Below, piece by piece: positions 1 to 8,772 of a stretch of DNA of 64,000 nt. Below the pieces are notes generated by a model. The model saw nothing but the letters and a program-made list of their open reading frames with translations. It had not been told where the DNA came from and made no database searches. Within the stretch, counting starts at the first letter, position 1; each line of letters begins with the position of its first letter. The translations under genes and the position numbers were made by a program. The DNA comes from Commensalibacter melissae (GTDB lineage: Bacteria; Pseudomonadota; Alphaproteobacteria; Acetobacterales; Acetobacteraceae), in the NCBI RefSeq assembly GCF_003691365.1, contig NZ_CP033087.1, positions 1,502,501-1,566,500 of the forward strand, read 5' to 3'.

Positions 1-2
1 TC

Positions 3-161
3 TTCACATGTCAGGGATTATGCGCATCATGCAGTCATTATCTTGCAGGAACAATAGCAAAATACCATGGTTATGATCAGGCTTTTCTCACGCTTTCACT
101 GATTGCCCTTTGTGCCCTGGTTTTCTGGTTGGTTTTTACTAAAGACGTATCTTTTGGCTAA
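3..161 (+). CDS. C-terminal end of a membrane transporter, probably MFS (partial)
   Basis: An open frame enters from the left edge and stops at TAA 159-161. The 52 visible residues hold a glycine/alanine turn (AGTIAKYHGYDQAF) followed by a hydrophobic stretch of about 20 residues ending in LVFWLVFTK and a short polar tail. That is the usual shape of the last transmembrane helix of a major facilitator transporter, where a G-x-x-A...GY-x-x-AF segment precedes helix 12. The family call rests only on this shape and the substrate cannot be inferred. The gene converges on msrB with a 5-base gap and no visible terminator between them. Confidence 0.5.
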   Translation, partial: FTCQGLCASCSHYLAGTIAKYHGYDQAFLTLSLIALCALVFWLVFTKDVSFG

Positions 162-166
162 ATGAA

Positions 167-550
167 CTATTTTATTTGTCTTTCAAAATTGAGTGCAATC
201 CCGTTGATACAATACCTTTCCCCATTTGGCGCAGGTCCATCCTGAAACAAATGACCCAAATGTGCCTTACATCTGGCACAATGAACCTCAATCCTTTTCA
301 TATGATGACTTGTATCTACTTCCGTTTCGATCGCACCATTTATTACAGAAAAAAAAGATGGCCAGCCACAACCACTTTCAAATTTCATATTTGCCTTGAA
401 CAGGGGTGCATGACAGGCAATACATTGATACACCCCTTCTCTCCATTCATAATTCAAAGGACTGCTGCCGGGTGCTTCAGTACCATGATCTCTGATAACG
501 TGTAATTGCTCTGGAGTTAGATTCATCATCCATGAATTCTCTTTTTTCAT
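167..550 (-). CDS. msrB: Peptide-methionine (R)-S-oxide reductase MsrB
   Basis: MsrB reduces methionine-R-sulfoxide in oxidised proteins in the cytoplasm, using thioredoxin. The 127-residue length is normal for a single-domain MsrB. Two CxxC pairs (Cys43/Cys46 and Cys91/Cys94) form the structural zinc site. The GCGWPSF motif (60-66) carries the cysteine usually used for resolving, and RYCINGIAL (112-120) holds the catalytic Cys114 and the conserved Asn116. The common serine after that Asn is glycine here. The start ATG at 548-550 is preceded by an AAAGG ribosome site 8 bases upstream. The gene stands alone, converging on a transporter gene and divergent from gpmI. Confidence 0.95.
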   Translation of the reverse strand: MKKENSWMMNLTPEQLHVIRDHGTEAPGSSPLNYEWREGVYQCIACHAPLFKANMKFESGCGWPSFFSVINGAIETEVDTSHHMKRIEVHCARCKAHLGHLFQDGPAPNGERYCINGIALNFERQIK

Positions 551-915
551 TTTTAAAACCTTTATATTTTTAATTTTTATAAAAAAATCTATTATTTACA
601 AATTATTTCAATAATAATAAATAATTTTAATTTATTTAAACAATTATACTTATATTTATTAATTATTTTTATATAATTTCGTTAAAATTACTGATATTAT
701 TTCAAGCATTAAATAAATATCCCCATGAAATCAGATTATGAATCATAATATTATGATTTTCCAAAATATGGTTAGTTTATAAGATCATAGTCAATCATTG
801 ATAAAATTTAAATTCTGGTTGCATTCATTTATCTACTTAACTAACTTTTAATTATATAACGTTCATCAAAAACAAAAATTAAAACGATCCATGAACAAAT
901 AAACAGGACATAAAA
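551..915. other. AT-rich divergent promoter region between msrB and gpmI
   Basis: 365 bases without a gene between divergently transcribed msrB and gpmI. The centre (about 590-720) is nearly all A/T with long T and A runs. The region must hold both promoters, but the composition makes any -35/-10 choice arbitrary, so I name none. The only clear site is the AGGA ribosome-binding sequence just before gpmI. I see no convincing inverted repeat or small gene. Confidence 0.6.
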
Positions 916-2442
916 ATGACTCAAAAAAAATATCGCCCCGTTATGCTGACAATCCTTGACGGATTTGGGTATAACCCAAATAAAAAAGATAATGCTATTG
1001 CCAATGCCAGCATTCCCAATATTGATGCACTTTTTAAAAATTCTCCACATGCTCTTCTTGATGCAAGTAATGAAGATGTTGGATTGCCTCATGGACAAAT
1101 GGGAAATTCTGAAGTCGGACATATGAATATCGGCGCTGGCCGTGTCATTATGCAAGAACTTCCAAAAATTACCCATGCCATTAAAACTGGAGACATTCTG
1201 AAAAAACCATTGTTTAAGGATTTTGTTGAAACCCTGAAGAAAAATGGCAAGACTTGCCATTTACTCGGACTTTTCTCACCAGGAGGCGTGCACGCCCATC
1301 AGGAACATGCCATTGGTCTGGCCAAGGCCTTACACGATTATGGCATTAAAGTTGCACTACATGTCTTTACTGATGGACGTGACACTCCTCCTGAATCTGC
1401 GAGGGGCTATATTGAGACGGCTTTAAATGAACTACCAAAGGATGTAAAGATTGCCACTGTTTCAGGACGTTATTATGCAATGGATCGTGATAAACGTTGG
1501 GATCGTGTTGAAAAAGCCTATGATGTTATTGTAGAGGGCAAGGGTCCTCACAAAACGGATGCGTTTGCTGCAATCTCTGAATCATATAATCAAAAAGTTA
1601 CCGATGAATTCATCGTGCCAACAGTTATTGGTGATTATAAGGGAATGGAGGATCAAGATGCCGTTTTATCCTTTAATTTCAGAGCTGATCGTATCCGTCA
1701 GTTAATGGATGCGTTATTGGAACCTGATTTTACAGGTTTTAAACGTACCAAAACCGTCCAATTTTCTAAAGTGTTGGGGATGACACAATATAGCGATACA
1801 TTAATCAAGAAAATGGGCGTGTTATTCCCACCAGAAACATTAACCAATGTTCTGGGTGAAATCGTTTCCAACGCTGGATTGAAACAGCTCAGGGCTGCGG
1901 AAACGGAAAAATATCCTCATGTCACTTATTTCTTGAATGGTGGTCGTGAAGACCCCTTCCCTGGCGAAGATCGTATTCTGGTCAACTCTCCAAAAGTTGC
2001 AACTTATGACCTTCAACCTGAAATGTCGGCACCCGAATTAACTGAAAAAGTTGTAAATGCCATCAATAGTGAAAAATATGACCTGATCGTTGTCAATTTC
2101 GCAAATCCTGACATGGTGGGTCATACAGGTAAGATTGATGCTGCCATTAAAGCGGTTGAAGCGGTTGACAAAGCTATAGGAAAAATTGTTCCAGCCATCA
2201 GGAAACAACATGGAGCCCTAATTATTACGGCTGACCATGGAAACTGTGAAATGATGGTTGATGAAAAAACTGGTGAACCTCATACTCAACATACGCTTGA
2301 CAGAGTTCCCGTTATCCTTGACGGTGTTGAAAATGTTCAACTGCATGACGGTCGTTTGGCAGATCTGGCACCAACGATTTTAAAATTGATGAATTTACCA
2401 CAGCCCAAGGAAATGACAGGTAAAGTGCTGATCAAAGAATAA
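916..2442 (+). CDS. gpmI: 2,3-bisphosphoglycerate-independent phosphoglycerate mutase
   Basis: GpmI interconverts 3-phosphoglycerate and 2-phosphoglycerate in central carbon metabolism, using two manganese ions and a phosphoserine intermediate. The 508 residues match the family length. Visible motifs are LDGFG near the start (metal-binding Asp15), GNSEVGHMNIGAGR with nucleophile Ser65, GRYYAMDRDKRWDR in the phosphate-binding phosphotransferase domain, and the C-terminal metal sites ADHGNCEMM and HTQHT. The start ATG has AGGA 8 bases upstream. A perfect 12-bp terminator follows the stop, so it appears to be transcribed alone, although envC, ctpA and rppH continue on the same strand. Confidence 0.97.
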   Translation: MTQKKYRPVMLTILDGFGYNPNKKDNAIANASIPNIDALFKNSPHALLDASNEDVGLPHGQMGNSEVGHMNIGAGRVIMQELPKITHAIKTGDILKKPLFKDFVETLKKNGKTCHLLGLFSPGGVHAHQEHAIGLAKALHDYGIKVALHVFTDGRDTPPESARGYIETALNELPKDVKIATVSGRYYAMDRDKRWDRVEKAYDVIVEGKGPHKTDAFAAISESYNQKVTDEFIVPTVIGDYKGMEDQDAVLSFNFRADRIRQLMDALLEPDFTGFKRTKTVQFSKVLGMTQYSDTLIKKMGVLFPPETLTNVLGEIVSNAGLKQLRAAETEKYPHVTYFLNGGREDPFPGEDRILVNSPKVATYDLQPEMSAPELTEKVVNAINSEKYDLIVVNFANPDMVGHTGKIDAAIKAVEAVDKAIGKIVPAIRKQHGALIITADHGNCEMMVDEKTGEPHTQHTLDRVPVILDGVENVQLHDGRLADLAPTILKLMNLPQPKEMTGKVLIKE

Positions 2443-2477
2443 AATATTTATCAACCGAGTTTTGCATGTCATTAACG

Positions 2478-2510
2478 AACCTTTAGAATAATTCATTCTA
2501 AAGGTTTTTT
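2478..2510 (+). terminator. Rho-independent terminator after gpmI
   Basis: The arm 2478-2489 (aacctttagaat) pairs perfectly with 2495-2506 (attctaaaggtt) around a 5-base loop and runs into six T residues at 2505-2510. It lies 35 bases after the gpmI stop and separates gpmI from envC. Confidence 0.92.
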
Positions 2511-2592
2511 ATGATCTTCATTTTATCACTGTAAAATTTTAATATATCAATGATTGAATATTTTTACATAAATTGAATTTATCGAGGCCGTT

Positions 2593-3906
2593 CTGAAACT
2601 CTGTCATTTATCTTCATTTTTTAAATTTCATGTTTTTATATTTATAATCCAGATAAGTATTTACCTTACCGGATTACCCCATCATGCCTGTGCTCAACAG
2701 CAAAAGCAAACGAGATTACAGGAAATTCTGAATAAAAGCGAACAAACACAAAAAAAACTTTTGAAAGAAAAAGAAAAAATAAATTCAAATTTGGAAACTA
2801 TTCAAAAAGAAAAACAACGTGCAATTTTAAAAGCCCGGCAAGATAAAAAGCGAACGCATCAAATCAATAACAATATGGTTCAGGCAACTGAAAAACTACA
2901 GACAACCGAAACCCGAATTCAGGAAATTAACAAGGAAATAATAAATCTGAAATCTAAGATTGTAACCTTGAATATACAGTTGCAAAACGAATCAAAAAAT
3001 TTTTCAAAATTCCTCCCCTTAATTGAACGGTTATCCCTATATCCCTCAGATACATTACTCGCGGCACCCTCGCCATCCTTCCATACAACAATAGGTTTGT
3101 CCATCATACAGAACCTATCCAAGCAGCTGGAAAATCAGGCAAAAGTTCTTAAGCAACATAAAGAGGAAATCAATCAGCTACAAAATCAATTTACAATTCA
3201 GATCACGAATCTTGCCCAACTTCACAAAAAACAGGAAAATGAACAAAATCAATTAACCAAGGCTTTAAAGCAGGCCCGCATCACTCAACAGGAATCTTCC
3301 AAAATGGTTTTTGAGATTTCCCAGAATGCCGCTAATGCAGCTCAGAAGGCGCAAAGTCTTAATGATGCAATTCGACAGATCAATCTAACAAAAATCAGGG
3401 CACAACGCGCTTTAAAAGCTGAAATTATCCGCGCGCAAAGAGCACATAATATGGCACGATTGCAGAAAGCACGGAAAGAGTCAGCCATGATCTCATCAGC
3501 CAACAACGGTCCTGGTCTCAACTCAAGAACCACATCCAAGGCCAATGCACCCGTCATCGGACCCATTGTCTCATTATGGGGAAGTAAAACAGAAACTGGT
3601 CCAGCGCAGGGAATTACCTATGCCCCCCAATCTCAAGCAACAGTCCGTTCCCCTTGCAGCGGATTAATCGAGTTCGCTGGACCTTTTAGAGGGTATGGGC
3701 ACATGATCATTCTGAATTGTGGAAAAAGCTACCGGTTCGTGTTGGCTGGTATGGATAGTTTATCCGTAGCCATTGGACAATCGATTCAAAAAGGGATTAT
3801 GATCGGTCAAATGCCGGCCTGGTCAGGCGGAAAAACCGGACGTCCCACCCTTTTTGTGCAATTACGAAGGGGCGAGAGAGCAATCAATCCATCTCCTTTT
3901 TTATAA
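2593..3906 (+). CDS. envC: EnvC-type murein hydrolase activator, non-standard start
   Basis: This is a periplasmic activator of peptidoglycan amidases that act at cell division. The body is a long coiled coil rich in Q, K, E and N (about residues 25-290). It ends in a LytM/M23-like domain with GLIEFAGPFRGYGHMIILNCG and a PTLFVQLRRGERAINPSPFL tail. The zinc ligands of true M23 peptidases are absent, as in EnvC. The frame opens after TAA 2569-2571 and encodes a good signal peptide (hydrophobic VFIFIIQISIYLTGL, then HHACA-QQ), yet has no ATG, GTG or TTG before TTG 2761, which would cut the signal off. I place the start at CTG 2593, which has GAGG five bases upstream. An alternative is ATG 2630, one base out of frame. 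It is followed by ctpA and rppH. Confidence 0.8.
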   Translation: MKLCHLSSFFKFHVFIFIIQISIYLTGLPHHACAQQQKQTRLQEILNKSEQTQKKLLKEKEKINSNLETIQKEKQRAILKARQDKKRTHQINNNMVQATEKLQTTETRIQEINKEIINLKSKIVTLNIQLQNESKNFSKFLPLIERLSLYPSDTLLAAPSPSFHTTIGLSIIQNLSKQLENQAKVLKQHKEEINQLQNQFTIQITNLAQLHKKQENEQNQLTKALKQARITQQESSKMVFEISQNAANAAQKAQSLNDAIRQINLTKIRAQRALKAEIIRAQRAHNMARLQKARKESAMISSANNGPGLNSRTTSKANAPVIGPIVSLWGSKTETGPAQGITYAPQSQATVRSPCSGLIEFAGPFRGYGHMIILNCGKSYRFVLAGMDSLSVAIGQSIQKGIMIGQMPAWSGGKTGRPTLFVQLRRGERAINPSPFL

Positions 3907-4023
3907 GATAATTTCGTTTAATTTTATAATGGTAAAGATATTTCTTAACATATAACATGATTTTAATTATAAAAGACAGGTTAACATTTCCACTTTAGGA
4001 TCAAGTATTAGGAGAAAATCAGC

Positions 4024-5583
4024 ATGAAGTTCCGTACAGGATTATTGCTAGGTACGACACTTTTTATCGCTGGCATTGGATTGGGACCACAGATTCAAAA
4101 TTGGATACGGTCGGATAACCAACTGACCATTCAAGCATTGGCCGAAGATGTAAAAAAAGATCAGGTACAAAATAACAGTGCTGAAACCTATCGCTTACTC
4201 ACCTTATTTGGAGATGTGTTTGAACGCGTTAGAGCCGGCTATGTTGAGCCTGTTGCGGACAAGGACTTGATCACCAATGCGTTGAATGGAATGTTGACAG
4301 GACTTGATCCCCACAGTTCATATATGACGGAAAAACAATTTGCCAACATGCAGATTCAAACCAAAGGTGAATTTGGTGGCCTTGGCTTGGAGGTACAAGA
4401 AGATGAGGGGCATATTAAGGTAGTTTCACCAATTGATGGAACACCTGCCGCACGGGCCGGTATAAAACCCGGGGATTATATCATTGCGATTGATGGCAAA
4501 AATATTGACGGAATGACCCTTAATGCAGCCGTCGATAAAATGCGTGGCAAACCTAAAACACAAATCACCCTGACTTTGATCCGTCTGAAAGAACCGAAAC
4601 CTATTAAAGTAACCCTGATCCGTGAAATCATTCACATTCAAGTAATAAAGTCAGCTCTTTATGATCGTATAGGCTATATTCGAATTTCTCAGTTTAACGA
4701 AGAAACAGAGAAAAATATGCGTCAGGCCTTTGATAAACTACAAAAAGAAAGCAACCACAAACTTGCAGGTCTGGTCATTGACCTTCGTAATGATCCAGGC
4801 GGACTACTTGATCAGGCTATTTCTGTCAGCCGGGATTTCATAAAGGAAGGTGCCATTGTTTCAACCAAAGCACGCAATCCTAAGGATAATCAAAGATGGA
4901 ATGCCAAGGGGAAAGATATTACCAATGGATTGCCTATTGTCGTTCTTATTAATGGAGGTTCGGCATCGGCAAGTGAAATCGTGTCTGGAGCCTTGCAAGA
5001 TCATCATCGTGCTGTGCTCGTAGGGGAAAAAACCTTTGGTAAGGGATCTGTTCAATCTGTCATGCCTATTCCTGGAAATGGTGCAATCCGCCTAACGATA
5101 GCGCGATATTACACACCATCTGGCCGTTCAATCCAGGGGTTGGGTATCAGCCCCGATATCAAGGTGCAAGATAGTTACGATGCACCAGAATTTAGCATTC
5201 GTGAAGCTGACCTAAATCATATTATCAAAAATGAAGGCGGAAACCAAACCAAAGCTCCCATCAGAAATGATCTACCTGCAATTGCCAAATCAATACCGGC
5301 CCAGCCTCCTAAAGATTGGGCAAAATTTGATTATACGAACCCCTCAACTGATTTCCAGCTACAACAGGGTCTAAAAGTTGTAAGATCCATGGCCGGATTA
5401 TCCAATGATAAGCCTTTTCCTATCCCATTAAAAAAATCGGCCTCTTTAGACAGTAAGGGTAAAAACACCGTTCAGCAAAAACCTTCCAACGATAACAAAG
5501 CCAATTCTTCAAAACAAGAACAAAAGCAGCCCAATCATCAGGACAAGTCTGTTCCTGATCATCCTGCTATCCATTCCAAATAA
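4024..5583 (+). CDS. ctpA: S41-family carboxyl-terminal processing peptidase CtpA
   Basis: This is a periplasmic serine protease that trims or degrades envelope proteins, often peptidoglycan enzymes. An N-terminal hydrophobic segment (about 5-25) serves as signal or anchor. A PDZ domain (about 110-190: GGLGLEVQEDEGHIKVVSPIDGTPAARAGIKPGDYI) precedes the S41 core. The catalytic dyad motifs are both present: GGSASASE at 311-318, and TFGKGSVQ with Lys340. The last 60 residues are a polar low-complexity tail rich in K, N, Q and S. AGGAGA stands 8 bases before ATG 4024. The EnvC-CtpA neighbourhood parallels amidase activation and murein remodelling, and rppH follows after 10 bases. Confidence 0.95.
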   Translation: MKFRTGLLLGTTLFIAGIGLGPQIQNWIRSDNQLTIQALAEDVKKDQVQNNSAETYRLLTLFGDVFERVRAGYVEPVADKDLITNALNGMLTGLDPHSSYMTEKQFANMQIQTKGEFGGLGLEVQEDEGHIKVVSPIDGTPAARAGIKPGDYIIAIDGKNIDGMTLNAAVDKMRGKPKTQITLTLIRLKEPKPIKVTLIREIIHIQVIKSALYDRIGYIRISQFNEETEKNMRQAFDKLQKESNHKLAGLVIDLRNDPGGLLDQAISVSRDFIKEGAIVSTKARNPKDNQRWNAKGKDITNGLPIVVLINGGSASASEIVSGALQDHHRAVLVGEKTFGKGSVQSVMPIPGNGAIRLTIARYYTPSGRSIQGLGISPDIKVQDSYDAPEFSIREADLNHIIKNEGGNQTKAPIRNDLPAIAKSIPAQPPKDWAKFDYTNPSTDFQLQQGLKVVRSMAGLSNDKPFPIPLKKSASLDSKGKNTVQQKPSNDNKANSSKQEQKQPNHQDKSVPDHPAIHSK

Positions 5584-5593
5584 GGATTTTATC

Positions 5594-6061
5594 ATGAAAG
5601 CCCTACCTTATCGTCGTAATGTTGCAGCTTTTATCCTTAACAAAAAGGGGGAAATTTTCATTGCATTACGCCATGATCTTGCAAAAGATGGGATATGGGC
5701 CTTTCCCCAAGGTGGGATCGACAAAAATGAAACCCCGCAAGAAGCGCTTAAACGTGAATTGTTGGAAGAGATTGGTACAAGTAATATAGAAATTCTGGAG
5801 GAATATCCCGAATGGTTATCCTATGATTTCCCATCCAATGTGATTGGCAATCCTCTTAAACGTAAGTATAAAGGACAAACCCAAAAATGGTTTGCTGTTA
5901 GATTTCTGGGGAAAGATAGCGATATTGATCTAAATACCCATAATGAAAAAGAGTTCAATGAATGGAAATGGATTTCATCTTCCGAATTGGCGAAAATCAA
6001 CACCGGGTTCAAACATGATCTTTATCAAAAAATAGCCGAATATTTTCATAAATACATATAA
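5594..6061 (+). CDS. rppH: RNA pyrophosphohydrolase RppH (Nudix)
   Basis: RppH removes pyrophosphate from triphosphorylated 5' ends of mRNA and so triggers RNase E decay. The family also hydrolyses dinucleoside polyphosphates. At 155 residues it has the RppH size. YRRNVAAFI begins the fold and WAFPQGGIDKNETPQEALKREL shows the Nudix box (40-62) with the R-E-L-x-E-E metal-binding core at 54-59. It is the last gene of the envC-ctpA-rppH run, 10 bases after ctpA. Its stop codon directly abuts the stop of convergent emrB with no space and no terminator, so the two transcripts must overlap. Confidence 0.93.
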   Translation: MKALPYRRNVAAFILNKKGEIFIALRHDLAKDGIWAFPQGGIDKNETPQEALKRELLEEIGTSNIEILEEYPEWLSYDFPSNVIGNPLKRKYKGQTQKWFAVRFLGKDSDIDLNTHNEKEFNEWKWISSSELAKINTGFKHDLYQKIAEYFHKYI

Positions 6062-7642
6062 TTAGCTATCTGCCTTTTTTTTCTTTGCTGTATAGCCATC
6101 CAGAAAAAAACAAAATGGTACGAGAAGAAAAGCCAAACAACCTAAAATCATAAATACATCGTTAAAGGCCAAAATTGCCACCTGTTTAATGAAATCCTGA
6201 TAAAGATACTTCATGGCTGTTTCTGCCTGATCCTGTGTTGCATATCCCAATTGCTGAGCCACTGCACGCATATGTGCCAAATAATCATTAAAAGGCTGAT
6301 AGAAAGGAGACATCCAATGTACCATGTGTGCCTGATTTACCTGCCTTCTTTCAGTGATTAAAGCTGTTGCTCCAGAAATACATAAGGCTCCCAACACGTT
6401 TCTTGTCATACTAAACAATGCCGAAGCATCTGCATTATATTTTTCTTCAATTGTCATAAAGGCAATGGTTGAGAGAGGAACAAATAGGAAAGCGAGACAA
6501 ACCGATTGTGATATTCTGTACATGACCAAATGCAAAAAATCCGAATTTGGCACCAAATTGGCTGAATAAAACAACGCGCAGCCGAATAGGAAAAAACCCA
6601 TCGCTATTACATAACGTATTTGAACAACATTGATCACTTTGCCAATAACAGGAATTAAAATAATGATGGCAATCCCACCTGGTGTCAGAACCAATCCCGA
6701 AAGAAAAGCCGTGTATCCAATAATCTGCTGCGTAAATTGTGGAACAATTACAGCTGATGCATATAGACATCCACCCAATCCAGCCATTAAAATTGAACTT
6801 ATTGCAAAATTACGATCTTTGAATACTTTTAGATCAACAACAGGTTTTTCTGTATAAAGAAGCCATATTATTGCGCCTATGATACCAATTACGGAAAAAA
6901 AACCCAACCAACAGATGAAAACCGAACCAAACCAGTCAGCATTTTCCCCACGATCCACCATGACTTCCAGACAACCAAGTCCCAGCGTTATTAAGCTGAC
7001 TCCAATATAATCAATTCGTTCACTACGCTTTCTGGCCCATGGCGGATCATCAACAAGCATGGCCACTGCAAACACTGTTATGATTCCGACAGGAACGTTA
7101 AGAAAGAAAATCCATCGCCAGGAATAACTATCCGTGATCCATCCGCCCAAGGATGGACCCAATACAGGTGCAACCACAGTGGCAATTGCCGTTAGTCCGA
7201 AAGCTGCCCCCCGTTTATCTGGTGGGAAGGTATCGAGAATTATCGATTGCTGGTTTGGTTGAAGCCCCCCTCCAAAAAATCCTTGCATTAGACGGAATAA
7301 AACGAGCTGAGCCAAGCTATTCGCGATACCACATAAAAAAGAAGATACGGCAAACATGAATATACAGATAAGAAAATAACGTTTTCGTCCAAGGATCCTT
7401 CCTAACCATCCCGAAATTGTTAAAACAATTCCGTTAGCCGCCAGATAGGAGGTCAATGACCAAGTCGCATTATCATAGGTTGTTGATAAACTACCAGCAA
7501 TATGGGGCAAAGATACATTGACAATTGTCGTGTCCAGAATTTCCATAAAAGCGGCAAGAGTTACGACAATGGCAATTAACCATGGATTATGTTTTGGCTT
7601 CCATTCCTCTTTTACGGTATTTAAGGTAGCGGATTGACTCAT
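6062..7642 (-). CDS. emrB: EmrB-type DHA2 drug efflux permease (MFS, 14 TM)
   Basis: This inner-membrane proton antiporter of the DHA2 family exports hydrophobic toxic compounds with an EmrA adaptor. The 526 residues fit a 14-helix protein. Diagnostic segments are the first helix ending in LDTTIVNVSLPHIAGSL, the loop GRILGRKRYF, and the antiporter motif C region APVLGPSLGGWITDSYSWRWIFFLNVPVGI. It begins inside the end of emrA (4-base ATGA overlap), so the two are translationally coupled. The C-terminus ends in a short lysine-rich tail. The substrate cannot be told from sequence. There is no terminator at its end, because the gene abuts rppH. Confidence 0.92.
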   Translation of the reverse strand: MSQSATLNTVKEEWKPKHNPWLIAIVVTLAAFMEILDTTIVNVSLPHIAGSLSTTYDNATWSLTSYLAANGIVLTISGWLGRILGRKRYFLICIFMFAVSSFLCGIANSLAQLVLFRLMQGFFGGGLQPNQQSIILDTFPPDKRGAAFGLTAIATVVAPVLGPSLGGWITDSYSWRWIFFLNVPVGIITVFAVAMLVDDPPWARKRSERIDYIGVSLITLGLGCLEVMVDRGENADWFGSVFICWLGFFSVIGIIGAIIWLLYTEKPVVDLKVFKDRNFAISSILMAGLGGCLYASAVIVPQFTQQIIGYTAFLSGLVLTPGGIAIIILIPVIGKVINVVQIRYVIAMGFFLFGCALFYSANLVPNSDFLHLVMYRISQSVCLAFLFVPLSTIAFMTIEEKYNADASALFSMTRNVLGALCISGATALITERRQVNQAHMVHWMSPFYQPFNDYLAHMRAVAQQLGYATQDQAETAMKYLYQDFIKQVAILAFNDVFMILGCLAFLLVPFCFFLDGYTAKKKKADS

Positions 7643-8745
7643 TTCGTGTAAACCGTTGGCACGACTGAAAGACCTATGGCCAAGGGAACCTTGGGATCCA
7701 GTCCTTCATCAATCAATATTTTAACAGGAACACGCTGTACAATCTTGACATAGTTACCCGTAGCATTTTCTGGTGGAAAAGCACTAAAGACAGATCCTGT
7801 TCCTGCCTGGATTGAATCAACATGCCCCTTTAATTTCATAAATGGATATGCATCCACCTCAATTTTAACCTTTTGACCCGGACGAACATTGGTAATCTGT
7901 GTTTCCTTGTAGTTTCCAATTACCCAAACCTCTGGTTCAACTATGGATAAAAGAGATTGACCAACGGTTACATAACTGCCCTGCTCAACGTTACGTTTGG
8001 AAATCCATCCATCATGCGGTGCCCTGATTTCAGTCCATCCAACATTTAAAGCGGCCGTTTCCAATTGTGCTTCCGCTGCCTTAACAGCCCCACCCTGATC
8101 AGAAACCTTACTTTTGACATTGCCAATATTGGCTTCGACTGGAGTGGCAATTAAATAATTACCTTCAGCTCTGTCCACTTCCGCTTTTGCCTGGTTAAAA
8201 GCGGAAGTAGCGTAATCAATCGCCTGCTGGGTTGTAGCAGGACGCGCAATATTATGTTGACGAACATAATCCGTTTTGGCCTTGAATAATTGCGCTTTCG
8301 CGGCTTCCAATTGTCCCTCGGCAACTTTTAGCTGACCTGGATAATTCTTTTTTGCAACTTCCAATAAATATTGTGAGGCAAGATACTGGGCTTTTGCCCT
8401 TTCCAAATTACCTTGCGCCTGTAAAAGAGATGCTTTGTAATCCCTTGAATCAATCCTCAACAAAACCTGACCCTTATGGACAAACTGATTATCATTGACC
8501 AATAATTCAGTCACGTAACCATTGACATGCGGTGCGATCGTAATGGCACGCCCGGCGGTAAACGCATCATCCGTACTAACATCATTACGTGTAAACCACC
8601 AATATAAACCAATTAAAATGACAACAATGATCATAATGAAAAACATTAGATACCGGATCGCCTTTTTTTTATTTTTAGGATTGGTGGATTTTTTTTCTTC
8701 AGATGAATCAAGATCCTGTTTCGAGTCAGTTGTATCCGCTGTCAT
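7639..8745 (-). CDS. emrA: EmrA-type HlyD family membrane-fusion protein
   Basis: This is the periplasmic adaptor that joins EmrB to an outer-membrane channel. The 368 residues show a cytoplasmic polar head, one transmembrane helix (about 29-50: YLMFFIMIIVVILIGLYWWF) and the biotinyl-lipoyl/barrel core beginning DAFTAGRAITIAPHVNGYV. A long alpha-hairpin rich in A, Q, K and E (about 105-215) follows. The core resumes at GWTEIRAPHDGWISKRNVEQGSYVTVG, and the tail PVKILIDEGL is typical of EmrA. It sits 27 bases after the ABC exporter gene and overlaps emrB by 4 bases, indicating one transcript. No dedicated outer-membrane factor gene is in this cluster, so a TolC partner encoded elsewhere is inferred. 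Confidence 0.92.
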   Translation of the reverse strand: MTADTTDSKQDLDSSEEKKSTNPKNKKKAIRYLMFFIMIIVVILIGLYWWFTRNDVSTDDAFTAGRAITIAPHVNGYVTELLVNDNQFVHKGQVLLRIDSRDYKASLLQAQGNLERAKAQYLASQYLLEVAKKNYPGQLKVAEGQLEAAKAQLFKAKTDYVRQHNIARPATTQQAIDYATSAFNQAKAEVDRAEGNYLIATPVEANIGNVKSKVSDQGGAVKAAEAQLETAALNVGWTEIRAPHDGWISKRNVEQGSYVTVGQSLLSIVEPEVWVIGNYKETQITNVRPGQKVKIEVDAYPFMKLKGHVDSIQAGTGSVFSAFPPENATGNYVKIVQRVPVKILIDEGLDPKVPLAIGLSVVPTVYTK

Positions 8746-8772
8746 AAATGTCCATCCACAATGATAAAATTA

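Noticed and set aside
841-1260. 139-codon open frame on the minus strand over gpmI
   Set aside because: It lies entirely opposite a well-supported gpmI reading frame, has no ribosome site, and its composition mirrors gpmI codons.
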